64,000 nucleotides of DNA from Oxalobacteraceae sp. CFBP 8761 (GCA_014841595.1 JACYUE010000001.1:1290996-1354995); one strand, 5' to 3'; counted from the first letter of the stretch, positions 9,351 through 21,227 are shown. A program made the numbers and translations. Notes: a model not told the origin generated them from the sequence alone.

Positions 9351-10637
9351 ATGTTTGTTTCCATACTAAAAAGATTCGGCGTCAAACTGTCGCTGAACGA
9401 CCCACGCTGGGGCCGCAACCCAGAAGATGACCGCAAGGCCCAGGACGGTCGCCGTCCGGGCGACGGTCCGCCCGACCTCGACCAGATGTGGCGCGATTTC
9501 AATGCGCGTCTCAACAAGATGTTTGGCAACCGTGGCAATAACAACGGTGGCGGCGACAGCGGTGGTCCGAACCGCGAAATGCGCGGCGCCGGCATCGGTG
9601 CGGGCGTCATTGCCATCATCGTCGGCTTCATCTGGCTGGCTTCCGGCGCGTTCATCGTGCAAGAGGGTAGAACCGCTGTCGTCACGACCTTCGGCCAGCT
9701 GAGCCATACGACGACGCCTGGTTTCAACTGGCGCTGGCCGTATCCGATCCAGGCCCACGAGATTGTCGATGTCTCGACCATCCGTACGGCTGAGATCGGC
9801 TACCGTGGCACGGCAAGCAACAAGCAGCCGCTGGAATCGCTGATGCTGACCGACGACGAAAACATCGTCGACATTCAGTTTGCCGTGCAATACACGCTGA
9901 AAGACCCGGTCGCATGGGTGTTCAACAACCGCGATCAGGACGACACCGTGCGTCAGGCAGCCGAAACGGCGATCCGCGAAGTGGTCGGTCGCAGCAAAAT
10001 GGACTTCGTCCTGTACGAAGGCCGCGAGAAAGTCGCGGCTGATGTGCAGACGCTGATCCAGACGATCACCGATCGCTACAAGCTGGGCGCCCTGATCAGC
10101 AACGTGACGATGCAGGGTGTGCAACCGCCGGAGCAGGTCCAGAGCGCGTTCGATGACGCCGTGCGCGCCAGCCAGGATCGTGCCCGCGCCCGCAACGAAG
10201 GTGAAGCGTATGCCAACCAGGTGATTCCGGCTGCACGCGGCCAGGCGTTCCGCCTGCAACAGGACGCCGAAGCGTATCGCTCGATGGTGGTTGAAAACGC
10301 GACCGGTAACGCGTCGCGCTTCGATCAGGTCGTCGCTGCCTACGCCAAGGCCCCGGGCGTGACCCGTGACCGCATGTACGTCGACACGATGCAGCAGATC
10401 TTCTCCAGCACCACCAAGGTGATGATCGACTCGCGTGCCAACAACAATATGCTGTACCTGCCTCTCGACAAGCTGATGCAGCAGGTTGCAGCCAACGATG
10501 CCCAGGTCGGCAGCAAGTCGGGTCCGGTGCAAGTGCCAGGCACTGCCCAGCCAGCCGAAGTGACCCAGGCCCTGGAAGCGGTGCGCCAGCGTGATGAGCG
10601 CAGCCGTGATTCCTCACGTGATCGGGAGACCCGTTAA
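9351..10637 (+). CDS. hflK: FtsH protease regulator HflK
   Basis: 428 residues from ATG 9351, four bases after hflX. The open frame extends upstream inside hflX, but homologues begin near MFVSILKRFG. An N-terminal Gly/Asn/Asp-rich cytoplasmic segment precedes one membrane helix (~82-101, IGAGVIAIIVGFIWLASGAF). A stomatin/prohibitin (SPFH) domain follows, then a helical region and a polar tail. HflK pairs with HflC in a large periplasmic cage around FtsH and limits its action on membrane proteins. The stop overlaps the hflC start by one base. Confidence 0.96.
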   Translation: MFVSILKRFGVKLSLNDPRWGRNPEDDRKAQDGRRPGDGPPDLDQMWRDFNARLNKMFGNRGNNNGGGDSGGPNREMRGAGIGAGVIAIIVGFIWLASGAFIVQEGRTAVVTTFGQLSHTTTPGFNWRWPYPIQAHEIVDVSTIRTAEIGYRGTASNKQPLESLMLTDDENIVDIQFAVQYTLKDPVAWVFNNRDQDDTVRQAAETAIREVVGRSKMDFVLYEGREKVAADVQTLIQTITDRYKLGALISNVTMQGVQPPEQVQSAFDDAVRASQDRARARNEGEAYANQVIPAARGQAFRLQQDAEAYRSMVVENATGNASRFDQVVAAYAKAPGVTRDRMYVDTMQQIFSSTTKVMIDSRANNNMLYLPLDKLMQQVAANDAQVGSKSGPVQVPGTAQPAEVTQALEAVRQRDERSRDSSRDRETR

Positions 10638-11515
10638 TGAACCGCCTCGTTACCATCTTCGTGGCCGGCTTCATCGCACTGATGCTGCTGTCGTCCACCA
10701 TTTTCGTTGTCGACCAGCGCCGCTTCGCGATTGTGTTCGCGCTTGGCCAGGTCAAGGAAGTGATCGACAAGCCGGGCCTGCACTTCAAACTGCCGCCACC
10801 GTTCCAGAACGTGGTCTACATGGACAAGCGCATCCTGACGCTCGACACGCCCGACGTGAACCGCTTCATCACGTCCGAGAAGAGCAATGTGCTGGTCGAT
10901 TCGTTCATCAAGTGGCGCATCAGCGATCCGCGCCTGTACTACGTCAGTTTCGCGGGCGATGAAACGCGCGCGCAGAACCGGTTGTCGCAGGTCATCAAGG
11001 CGGCACTGAGCGATGAGATCACCAAGCGCACCGTGCGTGAAGTGATTTCGGGCCAGCGCGCAGCCGTGATGGCAGCAGTGCAGGCCAAGCTCGTTGCTGA
11101 AGCCGCGGAAGTTGGCATCGGCATCGTCGACGTGCGCCTCAAGCGTGTCGAGTACACCGAGCAAAACATCAATTCGGTGTACGAACGCATGCGCGCCGAG
11201 CGTGTTCGCGTCGCCAACGAATCGCGTTCGACCGGTGCTGCTGAATCCGAGCAGATCCGCGCCGACGCCGATCGCCAGCGCACCGTGATCATCGCCGAAG
11301 CGTTCCGCGACGCCGAAAAAGTCAAGGGTGACGGCGATGCCAAAGCATCGGCCATCTACGCAGACGCCTTCGGCAAGAACCCGGAATTCGCGCGCTACTA
11401 CCGTTCGCTCGAAGCATACCGCGCGAGCTTCAAGGATCGCAGCGACGTTCTCGTCGTCGATCCGAACTCGGAGTTCTTCAAGTACTTCAAGGCGCCTGCA
11501 GGCGGCGGCAAATAA
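10637..11515 (+). CDS. hflC: FtsH protease regulator HflC
   Basis: 292 residues. N-terminal membrane anchor (LVTIFVAGFIALMLLSSTIF), SPFH domain (VDQRRFAIVFALGQVKEV) and the long coiled helix of the family (RVANESRSTGAAESEQIRAD). It partners HflK. The TAATG junction with hflK suggests translational coupling. In several relatives a tiny DUF2065 gene follows hflC; none is visible here. Confidence 0.96.
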   Translation: MNRLVTIFVAGFIALMLLSSTIFVVDQRRFAIVFALGQVKEVIDKPGLHFKLPPPFQNVVYMDKRILTLDTPDVNRFITSEKSNVLVDSFIKWRISDPRLYYVSFAGDETRAQNRLSQVIKAALSDEITKRTVREVISGQRAAVMAAVQAKLVAEAAEVGIGIVDVRLKRVEYTEQNINSVYERMRAERVRVANESRSTGAAESEQIRADADRQRTVIIAEAFRDAEKVKGDGDAKASAIYADAFGKNPEFARYYRSLEAYRASFKDRSDVLVVDPNSEFFKYFKAPAGGGK

Positions 11516-11552
11516 CGCTGTTCCCGCCTTGCTGCGGGGGTAGTTGAACAAT

Positions 11553-11587
11553 CTGGGGGAGCAGAGCCATCGGCCTTGCTCCCCCAG
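11553..11587 (+). terminator. Perfect 11-bp inverted repeat after hflC
   Basis: CTGGGGGAGCA (11553-11563) and TGCTCCCCCAG (11577-11587) are exact reverse complements with a 13-base loop. No T run follows, so it may be a factor-assisted terminator or a 3' mRNA stabiliser. The whole gap from hflC to hisZ (11516-11786) has no coding sequence I can support. Confidence 0.5.
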
Positions 11588-11786
11588 TGTCGTCTGCGGC
11601 AGGCATTACCCGTACTGTCCGGCATCGTGGCAGATTATCAACCTTGACCCCCGCCAGTCCCGCTTTCGCTGCCTCAATCTGGTGGTTTTCGGTTAAAATC
11701 ACCGATTCGGCGTTCGCGTCGTGCGCTGGCACGCCTGTCGTACGACGCTTGCCATTGACTATCCCAAACCCATAACGTCGTTGCCC

Positions 11787-12941
11787 ATGCCGAATTGGCT
11801 ATTGCCTGAAAATATCGCCGATGTCTTGCCGTCCGAAGCGCGCAAGATCGAAGAGTTGCGCCGACTGATGCTCGACAACTTCCGGCTCTACGGTTACGAA
11901 CTGGTCATGCCGCCGCTGCTCGAGTATCTCGACTCGCTGCTGGCCGGCGCCGGTGCCGACACCGACCTGAAAACCTTCAAGGTCATCGATCCGCTGTCCG
12001 GCCGCCTGCTTGGCCTGCGCGCCGACATGACCACGCAGGTCGCGCGCATCGACGCGCACCTGCTCAACCGCGACTCGATCACCCGCCTGTGCTACGCCGG
12101 CAGCGTGCTGCATACCCGCCCGTCGGGCCTGCACGCCACGCGCGAGCCGATGCAGATCGGCGCCGAGATCTACGGCCATGCCGGCCTCGAAGCCGATGCC
12201 GAGATCCAGGAACTGGCGCTGGGTTCGCTGGCCCTGGCCGGCTTCACGAATGTTCGCTTGGACCTGGCCCACGTCGGCGTGCTGCGCGCACTGCTCGACG
12301 ACGACCCGGCAGCCAAGCGCGACGAGAACCAGCTCTATTGCCTGCTGCGCGCCAAGGATGCGCCGGGCCTGGACGCCATCTCGCAGAATTACTACCCGCA
12401 GACCCGCAAGGCGCTGCTGGCCTTGCCGCGCCTGTACGGCAATATCGACGTGCTGGCCGAAGCCCGCGACGCACTGCCGGCGCTGCCGGGCGTGCAGCGT
12501 GCGCTGGCCGAACTGGCGGCGCTGGCCGCCGGCGCGCTGGGTCGCGCCGAGATCGCAATCGATCTGGCCGACCTGCGTGGCTACCAGTATGAAAGCGGCG
12601 CCATGTTCGCGCTGTACGTGACGGGCTTGCCGAACGCAGTTGCGCGCGGCGGCCGTTACGACCATGTGGGCGAAGCGTTCGGCCGTGCGCGGCCCGCAAC
12701 GGGCTTCTCGCTCGACCTGCGCGAGCTGGCCCGGCTGTTGCCGATGGCAGAGCGCAAGCATTCCATTCGCGCGCCGTGGGGCAATGCCCCCGAGCTGAAG
12801 GAAAAAATCGCTGACCTGCGCAAGGCAGGCGAAGTCGTGATCCAGAGCATGCCGGGTCACGACAATGTTCAGGACGAGTTCGAGTGCGACCGCGTACTCG
12901 TCCTCGAAAGTGGAAATTGGATTCTCAAAAACTTAGGTTAA
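11787..12941 (+). CDS. hisZ: ATP phosphoribosyltransferase regulatory subunit HisZ
   Basis: 384 residues from ATG 11787 ([18 protein letters not shown]). The upstream part of the frame is unlike the family and was left out. It is a HisRS-like catalytic fold without aminoacylation function: it has the class II core ([31 protein letters not shown]) but no anticodon-binding domain. HisZ activates the short form of HisG in the first step of histidine synthesis. The hisZ-purA adjacency is typical of betaproteobacteria. Confidence 0.95.
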   Translation: MPNWLLPENIADVLPSEARKIEELRRLMLDNFRLYGYELVMPPLLEYLDSLLAGAGADTDLKTFKVIDPLSGRLLGLRADMTTQVARIDAHLLNRDSITRLCYAGSVLHTRPSGLHATREPMQIGAEIYGHAGLEADAEIQELALGSLALAGFTNVRLDLAHVGVLRALLDDDPAAKRDENQLYCLLRAKDAPGLDAISQNYYPQTRKALLALPRLYGNIDVLAEARDALPALPGVQRALAELAALAAGALGRAEIAIDLADLRGYQYESGAMFALYVTGLPNAVARGGRYDHVGEAFGRARPATGFSLDLRELARLLPMAERKHSIRAPWGNAPELKEKIADLRKAGEVVIQSMPGHDNVQDEFECDRVLVLESGNWILKNLG

Positions 12942-14261
<1,320 letters not shown>

Positions 14262-14285
14262 CGACAAAATCTGGAGTCAAAAAAG

Positions 14286-14825
14286 ATGAATTCCCCTGTA
14301 TCGACGGAAAAAGACCTGTGGGTCTCATGGGACGAATACCACCGCCTGATCGAGCGCCTGGCGCTGCAAGTGTATGAATCGGGCTGGAAGTTCGACCAGG
14401 TCCTGTGCCTGGCGCGCGGCGGTGTGCGTCCGGGCGACGTGTTCTCGCGCATCTTCGATGTGCCACTGGCGATCCTGTCGACCAGCTCGTACCGCGAAGA
14501 AGCGGGCACCAAGCAAGGTGACCTGGACATCTCGAAGTACATGACGATGACCAAGGGTCCACTGGCCGGCCGCGTGCTGCTGGTCGACGATCTGGCCGAC
14601 TCGGGCGTGACGCTGCGTAAAGTCAGCCAGCACCTGACCGAGAACTACCCGCAGGTCACCGAAGTCAAATCGGCGGTCATCTGGGTCAAGGGCACGTCGT
14701 CGATTCGTCCGGACTATTTCCTGGACGATCTGCCGCACAACCCATGGATTCACCAGCCGTTCGAAGAGTACGATGGCCTGCGTCCGCATCAGCTGGCGGC
14801 CTGGCTGAAAAAGTTCGAGAAATAA
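14286..14825 (+). CDS. Type I phosphoribosyltransferase (xanthine/hypoxanthine-guanine type)
   Basis: 179 residues. The PRPP-binding loop VLLVDDLADSGVTL (~98-111) is clear, and the N-terminal segment DQVLCLARGGVRPGDVFSR carries the PPi loop. It resembles xanthine-guanine phosphoribosyltransferases that salvage purine bases. The exact base is not evident from sequence. It starts 24 bases after purA, which fits a purine salvage role, and a strong terminator follows. Confidence 0.85.
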   Translation: MNSPVSTEKDLWVSWDEYHRLIERLALQVYESGWKFDQVLCLARGGVRPGDVFSRIFDVPLAILSTSSYREEAGTKQGDLDISKYMTMTKGPLAGRVLLVDDLADSGVTLRKVSQHLTENYPQVTEVKSAVIWVKGTSSIRPDYFLDDLPHNPWIHQPFEEYDGLRPHQLAAWLKKFEK

Positions 14826-14865
14826 TCGTTCGAGAAGTAGCCCGTTCGTTCATCGAGCGGTCGAA

Positions 14866-14900
14866 GCGGGGACAGGCAGCAGCCTGTTCCCGCTTTTTTT
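14866..14900 (+). terminator. Rho-independent terminator closing the purA operon
   Basis: GCGGGGACAGGC (14866-14877) pairs with GCCTGTTCCCGC (14882-14893), with one G-U pair and a four-base loop, followed at once by seven T residues. Confidence 0.93.
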
Positions 14901-14996
14901 ATGCCACAGTCGGGCGCCAAGAAGCTGTCTATGCAACCATGCCCTCTGGTAAGATTGCGTCTGTCCCAAAGTCGGTCAACCCAACAATAACAAGCC

Positions 14997-15593
14997 ATGA
15001 CCCAAAGCTTTTTCTCCACCTTCATCCTGCTCATCCTCGTGACCGACCCGTTCGGTAACGTCCCGCTGTTCGCGGCCGCCCTGAAAGACACCCCGCTCGA
15101 GCGCCGCAACCGCATCGTGATTCGCGAGTGCGCGATTGCTTTCGTGCTGTTGCTGGTGTTCATGTTCTTCGGCAAGCACTTCCTGGAAGCACTGCACCTG
15201 AGCCCGATCGCGCTGCGCATCGGCGGCGCCGTGATCCTGTTGATGATCGCAATCCGCATGATCTTCCCGCACCCCGATGGCGTGCTGGGCAAGAGCGAAG
15301 GGGGCGAGCCGTTCATCGTGCCACTGGCGATTCCTGCGCTGGCCGGCCCATCGGCGCTGGCCACCGTGCTGCTGCTGTCGGCCACCAGCTTTACTGAAAC
15401 GATGGTCCACGTGGCCGCACTGGCGGCAGTCGGCATCGTCTGGCTGGCCGTGTTCCTCAGCGCCGAGAAGCTGCAGCAAAAGCTCGGTCCGCAGGTCATG
15501 ACGGCGTTCGAGCGCCTGATGGGCCTGATCCTGACTGCAATGGCGGTCGAGATGCTGCTGGGCGGTATTCGCGAGTTTGTGCGGACGCTGTAA
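14997..15593 (+). CDS. MarC family integral membrane protein
   Basis: 198 residues with about six membrane helices. The N-terminal FILLILVTDPFGNVPLF contains the DPxGNxP signature of MarC (UPF0056), and IPALAGPSALATV is the internal-repeat counterpart. Function is unknown; the old link to multiple antibiotic resistance was not upheld. The gene is monocistronic by position, between a terminator and the kinase gene. Confidence 0.88.
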   Translation: MTQSFFSTFILLILVTDPFGNVPLFAAALKDTPLERRNRIVIRECAIAFVLLLVFMFFGKHFLEALHLSPIALRIGGAVILLMIAIRMIFPHPDGVLGKSEGGEPFIVPLAIPALAGPSALATVLLLSATSFTETMVHVAALAAVGIVWLAVFLSAEKLQQKLGPQVMTAFERLMGLILTAMAVEMLLGGIREFVRTL

Positions 15594-15691
15594 CGCTCGC
15601 GTCACGCTCGTTTTACGCTGGCGTGCGTGAGCGAAGCGGCAAATCTGGCACACTTCGCTTGCGCGATGTGCGCGGATCAACACGAAGCATC

Positions 15692-17713
15692 ATGGGTATG
15701 AATCAGGTAGTGGGAGCGCCGACGGACGTGCGGCAAGAACCGTCATTATTCCTCGGCGACGGCACGGTGCGTGCGCTGATGCGCGAACACGACTGGACTA
15801 CTTCGCCACTCGGGCATCCGCGCGACTGGCCGCAGGCGTTGCGCACGACCGTTGCACTGATGCTCGACTCCAAGTTTCCGATGTTCGTCGCCTGGGGCGA
15901 CGAACTCGGCTTCCTGTATAACGATGCCTACAGCGTGATCCTGGGCGCCAAGCATCCGGCGTCGCTCGGCCTGCGTTTTTGTGATGTGTGGCCCGATATC
16001 TGGGACGAGATCGCGCCGATGGTCGCGCGCACGATGGACGGCGAGTCCATCTACCTCGAGCGCTTTCCGTTGACCGTGCGCCGCCACGGGTACGACGAAG
16101 AGACCTGGTTCCGCTTTTCGTATTCGCCCGTGCGCGGTGATGACGGCATGGTCGTCGGCATGTTTTGCGCCTGCGTTGAAATCACCAACGAAGTGCTGGC
16201 ACAGCGTTATCGCGAAGAAGAAAACACGCGCCTGGTGAATCTGTTCGAAGAAGCGCCCGGCATCATCGCCGTGTTGCGCGGCCCCGACCATGTATTTGAA
16301 CTGACCAACCGCTCCTACCTGACGCTGGTCGGCCATCGCGATCTGATCGGTAAATCGGTGCGCGACGCCTTGCCCGAGGTGCAGGGGCAGGGCTACTTCG
16401 AGCTGCTCGACCAGGTATATGCCAGCGGCCAGCCGTTCGTCGGCCATGCCGTGCCGCTGCGCGTGCAGCGCGAACCGGACGGCCCGCTCGAGGAATGCTT
16501 TCTCGATTTTGTCTACCAGCCGATCCGCGACCAGCAGGGCAGGGTGACGGGTATTTTCCTGGAAGGCAGCGACGTCACGGTGCGCAAGCGCATCGAGGAC
16601 GAGCTGCGCGAAGCCAACCGCCAGAAGGATGACTTCCTGGCGATGCTTGCGCACGAACTGCGTAATCCGCTCGCGCCTATCACCACTGCCGCGCAACTGC
16701 TGCAGCGCGGCCAGATGGACGTGCCCGGCATTGCGCGCGCCAGCGCGATCATCGCGCGCCAGGCCGAGCACATGACGGCGCTCGTGAACGATTTGCTGGA
16801 CGTCTCGCGCGTCACGCGCGGGCAGGTCACGATGGCGCAGGAACCCGTGGCGGTCGAGCCGCTCGTGCACGAAGCGGTGGAGCAGGTGCGGCCGATGCTC
16901 GACAGCTGCCACCATGAGCTGTTCCTCGACATCGAACCTGGTCTGTACGTGCTGGGCGACCGCACGCGCCTCATCCAGGTGCTGTCCAATATCCTGAACA
17001 ACGCTGCCAAATACACACCTGCCAGAGGCCGCATCGTGTTGAGCGTGCGAATGGATGGCAGCGACGTGCGCATTGCCGTGCGTGACAATGGCCAGGGTAT
17101 CGAGCCGCCGATGCTGCCGTATATCTTCGACCTATTCACACAGGCCGAACGCACGCCCGATCGCTCGCAAGGCGGGCTGGGCCTGGGACTGGCGCTCGTC
17201 AAGAGCCTGGTGGTGTTGCATGGCGGCCGCGTCGATGCGCTCAGCGATGGGCTGGGCGAGGGCAGCGAATTTGTCGTCTACCTGCCGTTGCTGGAACCGG
17301 TCGTGGAGGCGCCAGCCCCGGCGCCAGCCGCCTCTGTGCCTGACGCATCAGGCATGCGCGTGCTGGTGGTGGACGACAACGTCGATGCCGCCGAGATGCT
17401 GGCTACGCTGCTGCAGATGAATGGGTACGAAGTCCGCGTCGAATTCGATGGCGCGAGCGCGCTGGCGACGGCATTGCGCGAACCGCCCACCGTGGCGCTG
17501 CTCGATATCGGCTTGCCCGATATGGACGGCCACGAACTGGCCCGTCGCCTGCGTGCACAGCCGGCGACAGCGGGGGCCGTGCTGGTCGCGCTGACAGGCT
17601 ACGGCCAGGCCGAAGACCAGCAGCGTGCACAGCAAGCTGGCTTCGACCATCACATGGTCAAGCCGGCCGACCTGGACCGGTTGCTGACGTTGCTGGCCAG
17701 CGTAGAACGCTAA
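15692..17713 (+). CDS. PAS-containing hybrid histidine kinase with C-terminal receiver
   Basis: 673 residues from ATG 15692; a GTG at 15623 would add 23 unusual residues. Two PAS-like sensor regions (~20-175 and ~180-320) carry no membrane helix or signal peptide, so this looks like a soluble kinase. The H-box is DDFLAMLAHELRNPLAPI, with the His ~residue 320. Kinase boxes are NILNNAAKYT (N), RDNGQGIEP (G1) and GGLGLGLALVK (G2). An Ala/Pro linker leads to a receiver domain (VLVVDDNVDAAEM, phosphoacceptor Asp in LLDIGLPDMDG). The first PAS segment (TTSPLGHPRDWPQAL) is of the kind common in such soluble hybrid kinases. No cognate regulator is adjacent. Confidence 0.92.
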   Translation: MGMNQVVGAPTDVRQEPSLFLGDGTVRALMREHDWTTSPLGHPRDWPQALRTTVALMLDSKFPMFVAWGDELGFLYNDAYSVILGAKHPASLGLRFCDVWPDIWDEIAPMVARTMDGESIYLERFPLTVRRHGYDEETWFRFSYSPVRGDDGMVVGMFCACVEITNEVLAQRYREEENTRLVNLFEEAPGIIAVLRGPDHVFELTNRSYLTLVGHRDLIGKSVRDALPEVQGQGYFELLDQVYASGQPFVGHAVPLRVQREPDGPLEECFLDFVYQPIRDQQGRVTGIFLEGSDVTVRKRIEDELREANRQKDDFLAMLAHELRNPLAPITTAAQLLQRGQMDVPGIARASAIIARQAEHMTALVNDLLDVSRVTRGQVTMAQEPVAVEPLVHEAVEQVRPMLDSCHHELFLDIEPGLYVLGDRTRLIQVLSNILNNAAKYTPARGRIVLSVRMDGSDVRIAVRDNGQGIEPPMLPYIFDLFTQAERTPDRSQGGLGLGLALVKSLVVLHGGRVDALSDGLGEGSEFVVYLPLLEPVVEAPAPAPAASVPDASGMRVLVVDDNVDAAEMLATLLQMNGYEVRVEFDGASALATALREPPTVALLDIGLPDMDGHELARRLRAQPATAGAVLVALTGYGQAEDQQRAQQAGFDHHMVKPADLDRLLTLLASVER

Positions 17714-17734
17714 GCCGGCAACGCACTGCTGGCC

Positions 17735-19822
17735 TTACTTGCCCAGCATCGAGACGACGTTGTCGGCGCCCGGCGCGCCGAACGCCTGCTGCTTGAGCAC
17801 ATGCAACTGGTCGCGCACCTGCGCGGCTTTCTCGAACTCCAGGTTCTTGGCGTGATCGACCATGAGCTTTTCGAGGCGCTTGATCTCCTTGCTGATCTGC
17901 TTCTCGCTCATCGACTCGATCTTCGCCGTTTCCTTGGCGTCTTGCAGCACCTCGCGCTCCGTATTCGGGTTGTACACGCCGTCGATCATTTCCTTGATCT
18001 TCTTGTGCACGCCTTTTGGAATGATGTTGTTCTCGAGGTTGAACGCGATCTGCTTGGCACGGCGGCGTTCGGTTTCGTCGATGGCGCGCCGCATCGAATC
18101 GGTGACGCGATCCGCGTACAGGATCGCCACGCCGTTCAGGTTACGCGCCGCGCGGCCGATCGTCTGGATCAGCGAACGTTCGGAGCGCAGGAAGCCTTCC
18201 TTGTCGGCGTCGAGCACGGCTACCAGCGACACTTCCGGCAAATCGAGACCCTCGCGCAGCAAGTTGATGCCGACCAGGACGTCAAAGGTGCCCAGGCGCA
18301 GGTCGCGCAGGATTTCCACGCGCTCGACCGTGTCGATATCGCTGTGCAGGTAGCGCACCTTGATGCCGTGGTCGCCCAGGTATTCGGTGAGCTGCTCGGA
18401 CATGCGCTTGGTGAGTGTCGTCACCAGCACGCGCTCGTCTTTGGCGATGCGGTCGTTGATCTCGCCCATCAGGTCGTCGACCTGCGACAGGGCAGGGCGC
18501 ACGATGATCATCGGATCGACCAGGCCCGTAGGGCGCACCACCTGCTCGACGACGTTGTCGGCGCGGCCCTGTTCGTACTCGGCCGGCGTGGCCGAGACGA
18601 AAATCGTCTGGCGCATCTTGCCTTCGAACTCGACGAACTTCAGCGGCCGGTTATCCAGCGCCGATGGCAGGCGGAAGCCGTACTCGACCAGGTTTTCCTT
18701 GCGCGACCGGTCGCCGTTGTACATCGCGTTGAGCTGGCCGATCATCACGTGTGACTCGTCCATGAACATCAGCGCGTCTTTCGGCAGGTAGTCGATCAGC
18801 GTCGGCGGCGGCTCGCCCGGCATCGCGCCGGACAGGTGGCGCGAATAGTTCTCGATGCCCTTGGTGAAACCGATCTCGGCCATCATCTCGAGGTCGAAGC
18901 GGGTGCGTTGCTCGAGGCGTTGCTCTTCGATCAGCTTGTTCTGCTGGCGGAATTCTTCGAGACGATCGCGCAGCTCGGCCTTGATCGACTCGACCGCACG
19001 CAGCACGGTCGAGCGCGGCGTGACGTAGTGCGAGCCCGGATACACGGTAAAGCGCGGGATCTTCTGGCGCACACGACCCGTCAGAGGATCAAACAGTTGC
19101 AGCGATTCGATCTCGTCGTCGAACATCTCGACGCGGATCGCCAGTTCGGCGTGCTCGGCCGGGAAGATGTCGATCGTGTCACCGCGCACGCGGAACGAGC
19201 CGCGCGAGAAATCCATCTCGTTGCGCGTGTACTGCATCTGGATCAGGCGCGCGATGATGTCGCGCTGGGCCACTTTGTCCTTGTGGCGCAGCGTCAGAAT
19301 CATCTTGTGGTATTCGTTGGGATTACCGATACCGTAGATCGCCGAAACGGTGGCGACGATGACGACGTCGCGCCGCTCCATCAGCGACTTGGTGCACGAC
19401 AGGCGCATCTGCTCGATGTGCTCGTTGATCGACGAGTCCTTTTCGATGAACAGGTCGCGCTGCGGCACGTAGGCTTCAGGCTGGTAGTAATCGTAGTACG
19501 AGACGAAATACTCGACCGCGTTTTGCGGGAAGAATTCGCGGAACTCCGAATACAACTGCGCCGCCAGCGTTTTATTGGGCGCAAAAATGATCGCGGGCCG
19601 GCCGGCCTGCGCGATCACGTTGGCCATCGTGTAGGTCTTGCCAGAGCCCGTGACGCCCAGCAGCGTCTGGTACATCAGGCCGTCGTCGATGCCTTCCATC
19701 AGGCCCTTGATCGCGGTGGGCTGGTCGCCCGCCGGCTCGAACGGCTGGTGCAGTTTGAACGGCGAATCCGGGAACGTGATGACGGTCGGTTCGGGAGAAG
19801 TTGCGATGGATAATTCAGCCAT
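17735..19822 (-). CDS. uvrB: Excinuclease ABC subunit B
   Basis: 695 residues. Walker [15 protein letters not shown] (~56-69), the beta-hairpin region [17 protein letters not shown] (Walker B) and helicase motif [13 protein letters not shown] are all present. The C-terminal UVR motif, used for UvrC contact, is at ~645-680. UvrB loads at DNA lesions with UvrA and recruits UvrC in nucleotide excision repair. It converges on the hybrid kinase with 21 bases between stops and diverges from the aminotransferase. I see no CTGT-N8-ACAG LexA box in the 119-base divergent gap. Confidence 0.98.
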   Translation of the reverse strand: MAELSIATSPEPTVITFPDSPFKLHQPFEPAGDQPTAIKGLMEGIDDGLMYQTLLGVTGSGKTYTMANVIAQAGRPAIIFAPNKTLAAQLYSEFREFFPQNAVEYFVSYYDYYQPEAYVPQRDLFIEKDSSINEHIEQMRLSCTKSLMERRDVVIVATVSAIYGIGNPNEYHKMILTLRHKDKVAQRDIIARLIQMQYTRNEMDFSRGSFRVRGDTIDIFPAEHAELAIRVEMFDDEIESLQLFDPLTGRVRQKIPRFTVYPGSHYVTPRSTVLRAVESIKAELRDRLEEFRQQNKLIEEQRLEQRTRFDLEMMAEIGFTKGIENYSRHLSGAMPGEPPPTLIDYLPKDALMFMDESHVMIGQLNAMYNGDRSRKENLVEYGFRLPSALDNRPLKFVEFEGKMRQTIFVSATPAEYEQGRADNVVEQVVRPTGLVDPMIIVRPALSQVDDLMGEINDRIAKDERVLVTTLTKRMSEQLTEYLGDHGIKVRYLHSDIDTVERVEILRDLRLGTFDVLVGINLLREGLDLPEVSLVAVLDADKEGFLRSERSLIQTIGRAARNLNGVAILYADRVTDSMRRAIDETERRRAKQIAFNLENNIIPKGVHKKIKEMIDGVYNPNTEREVLQDAKETAKIESMSEKQISKEIKRLEKLMVDHAKNLEFEKAAQVRDQLHVLKQQAFGAPGADNVVSMLGK

Positions 19823-19941
19823 GCTTACAGACCTTTGTTAGAATGAGAATCCGCTCGCGGCCCCGCAGGTTCAAGGGCCGCTGTCTATACAATTGCAAAC
19901 CCCGCCGCTGTCAATCCAGCCAACAAAACCGAGTTTATCAG

Positions 19942-21153
19942 ATGACTTCCACTGCCTCCGCCAGCCTGTTCAGTGCCATTGAAATGGCCCCACGCGACCC
20001 GATCCTGGGCATCACCGAAGCCTTCAACGCCGACACGAACACCGCGAAAATCAACCTCGGCGTGGGTGTCTATTATGACGACAAGGGCAAAGTGCCGCTG
20101 CTCGAGTGCGTGCAGAAAGCGGAAGCGAAACTGATGGAGCACCCAACCCCGCGAACCTACCTGCCGATCGAAGGTCTGGCAGCGTATGACAAAGCGGTGC
20201 AAGAGCTGGTATTTGGTGCCGACAGCCCCGTAATTCAAGAGAAACGCGCGCTGACCGTGCAAGCCATCGGCGGCACCGGCGCGCTCAAGATCGGCGCCGA
20301 CTTCCTCAAGCGCTTCCTGCCAGCGTCCGACGTGTACATCAGCGACCCAAGCTGGGAAAACCATCGCGCGCTGTTCGAGAGCGCCGGTTTCACGGTCCAC
20401 AACTACGCGTACTACGACGCAGCCACCCGCGGCGTGAACTTCGACGGCATGCTGGCCGCACTGAAAGCCATGCCGGCCGGCGCCATCGTCGTCCTGCACG
20501 CGTGCTGCCACAACCCGACCGGCGCCGACCTGACGCAAGACCAGTGGGATCAGGTGATTGCTGCTGTTCAGGCCGGCAATCTGGTGCCATTCCTCGACAT
20601 GGCCTACCAGGGCTTTGCCAACGGCATCGATGAAGACGGCGCCGTCGTGCGCCGCTTTGCCGCAACTGGCATGGCGATGCTGGTGTCGAATTCGTTCTCC
20701 AAATCGTTCTCGCTGTACGGCGAGCGCGTCGGTGCGCTGTCGATCGTGGCCACCACGAGCGAAGAAGCCACGCGCGTGCTGTCGCAACTCAAGCGCGTCG
20801 TGCGCACCAACTACTCGAACCCGCCAACCCACGGCGGCAAGGTGGTCGCCACCGTGCTGGCAACCCCTGAGCTGCGCAAGCTGTGGGAAGAAGAACTGGC
20901 CGGCATGCGCGTGCGCATCCGCGAGATGCGCGGCGCGATGGTCGAGAAGCTCAAGGCCAAGGCACCAGGCCACGACTTCGAATTCGTGCGCCAGCAGGTC
21001 GGCATGTTCTCGTACTCGGGCCTGACCAAAGAGCAAGTGGGCAAGCTGCGCGACGAATCGATCTACGCCGTGGACACGGGCCGCATCTGCGTCGCTGCGC
21101 TCAATTCGACGAACATCGATCGCGTCGTTGACGCCATCGCCAAAGTTCTCTAA
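19942..21153 (+). CDS. Aromatic-amino-acid/aspartate aminotransferase (class I, PLP)
   Basis: 403 residues from ATG 19942 (MTSTASASLFSAIEMAP). The frame is open further upstream but runs antisense into uvrB. Class I fold Ialpha: INLGVGVYYDD at the N-terminus, CCHNPTGADLT, and the PLP lysine in SNSFSKSFSLYGERVG (~residue 252). It transfers amino groups between aspartate, tyrosine or phenylalanine and 2-oxoglutarate. It resembles TyrB and AspC; which substrate it prefers cannot be told from sequence. A hairpin and a tRNA-Asn gene follow. Confidence 0.93.
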   Translation: MTSTASASLFSAIEMAPRDPILGITEAFNADTNTAKINLGVGVYYDDKGKVPLLECVQKAEAKLMEHPTPRTYLPIEGLAAYDKAVQELVFGADSPVIQEKRALTVQAIGGTGALKIGADFLKRFLPASDVYISDPSWENHRALFESAGFTVHNYAYYDAATRGVNFDGMLAALKAMPAGAIVVLHACCHNPTGADLTQDQWDQVIAAVQAGNLVPFLDMAYQGFANGIDEDGAVVRRFAATGMAMLVSNSFSKSFSLYGERVGALSIVATTSEEATRVLSQLKRVVRTNYSNPPTHGGKVVATVLATPELRKLWEEELAGMRVRIREMRGAMVEKLKAKAPGHDFEFVRQQVGMFSYSGLTKEQVGKLRDESIYAVDTGRICVAALNSTNIDRVVDAIAKVL

Positions 21154-21160
21154 AATCCTG

Positions 21161-21193
21161 GCTCTCTTGATCGCTGCAAGCGCGCAAGAGAGC
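21161..21193 (+). terminator. Hairpin after the aminotransferase gene
   Basis: GCTCTCTTG (21161-21169) and CAAGAGAGC (21185-21193) are exact complements. Inside them CGCT (21072 offset: 21172-21175) pairs with AGCG (21179-21182). No T run follows, so function as a terminator or stabiliser is uncertain. Confidence 0.45.
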
Positions 21194-21227
21194 AGCAGCA
21201 GATGGAAAACGAAACGCGTGTTCTGAT

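Noticed and set aside
19823..19941. Possible SOS control of uvrB
   Set aside because: No CTGT-N8-ACAG sequence is present in the gap between uvrB and the aminotransferase gene.
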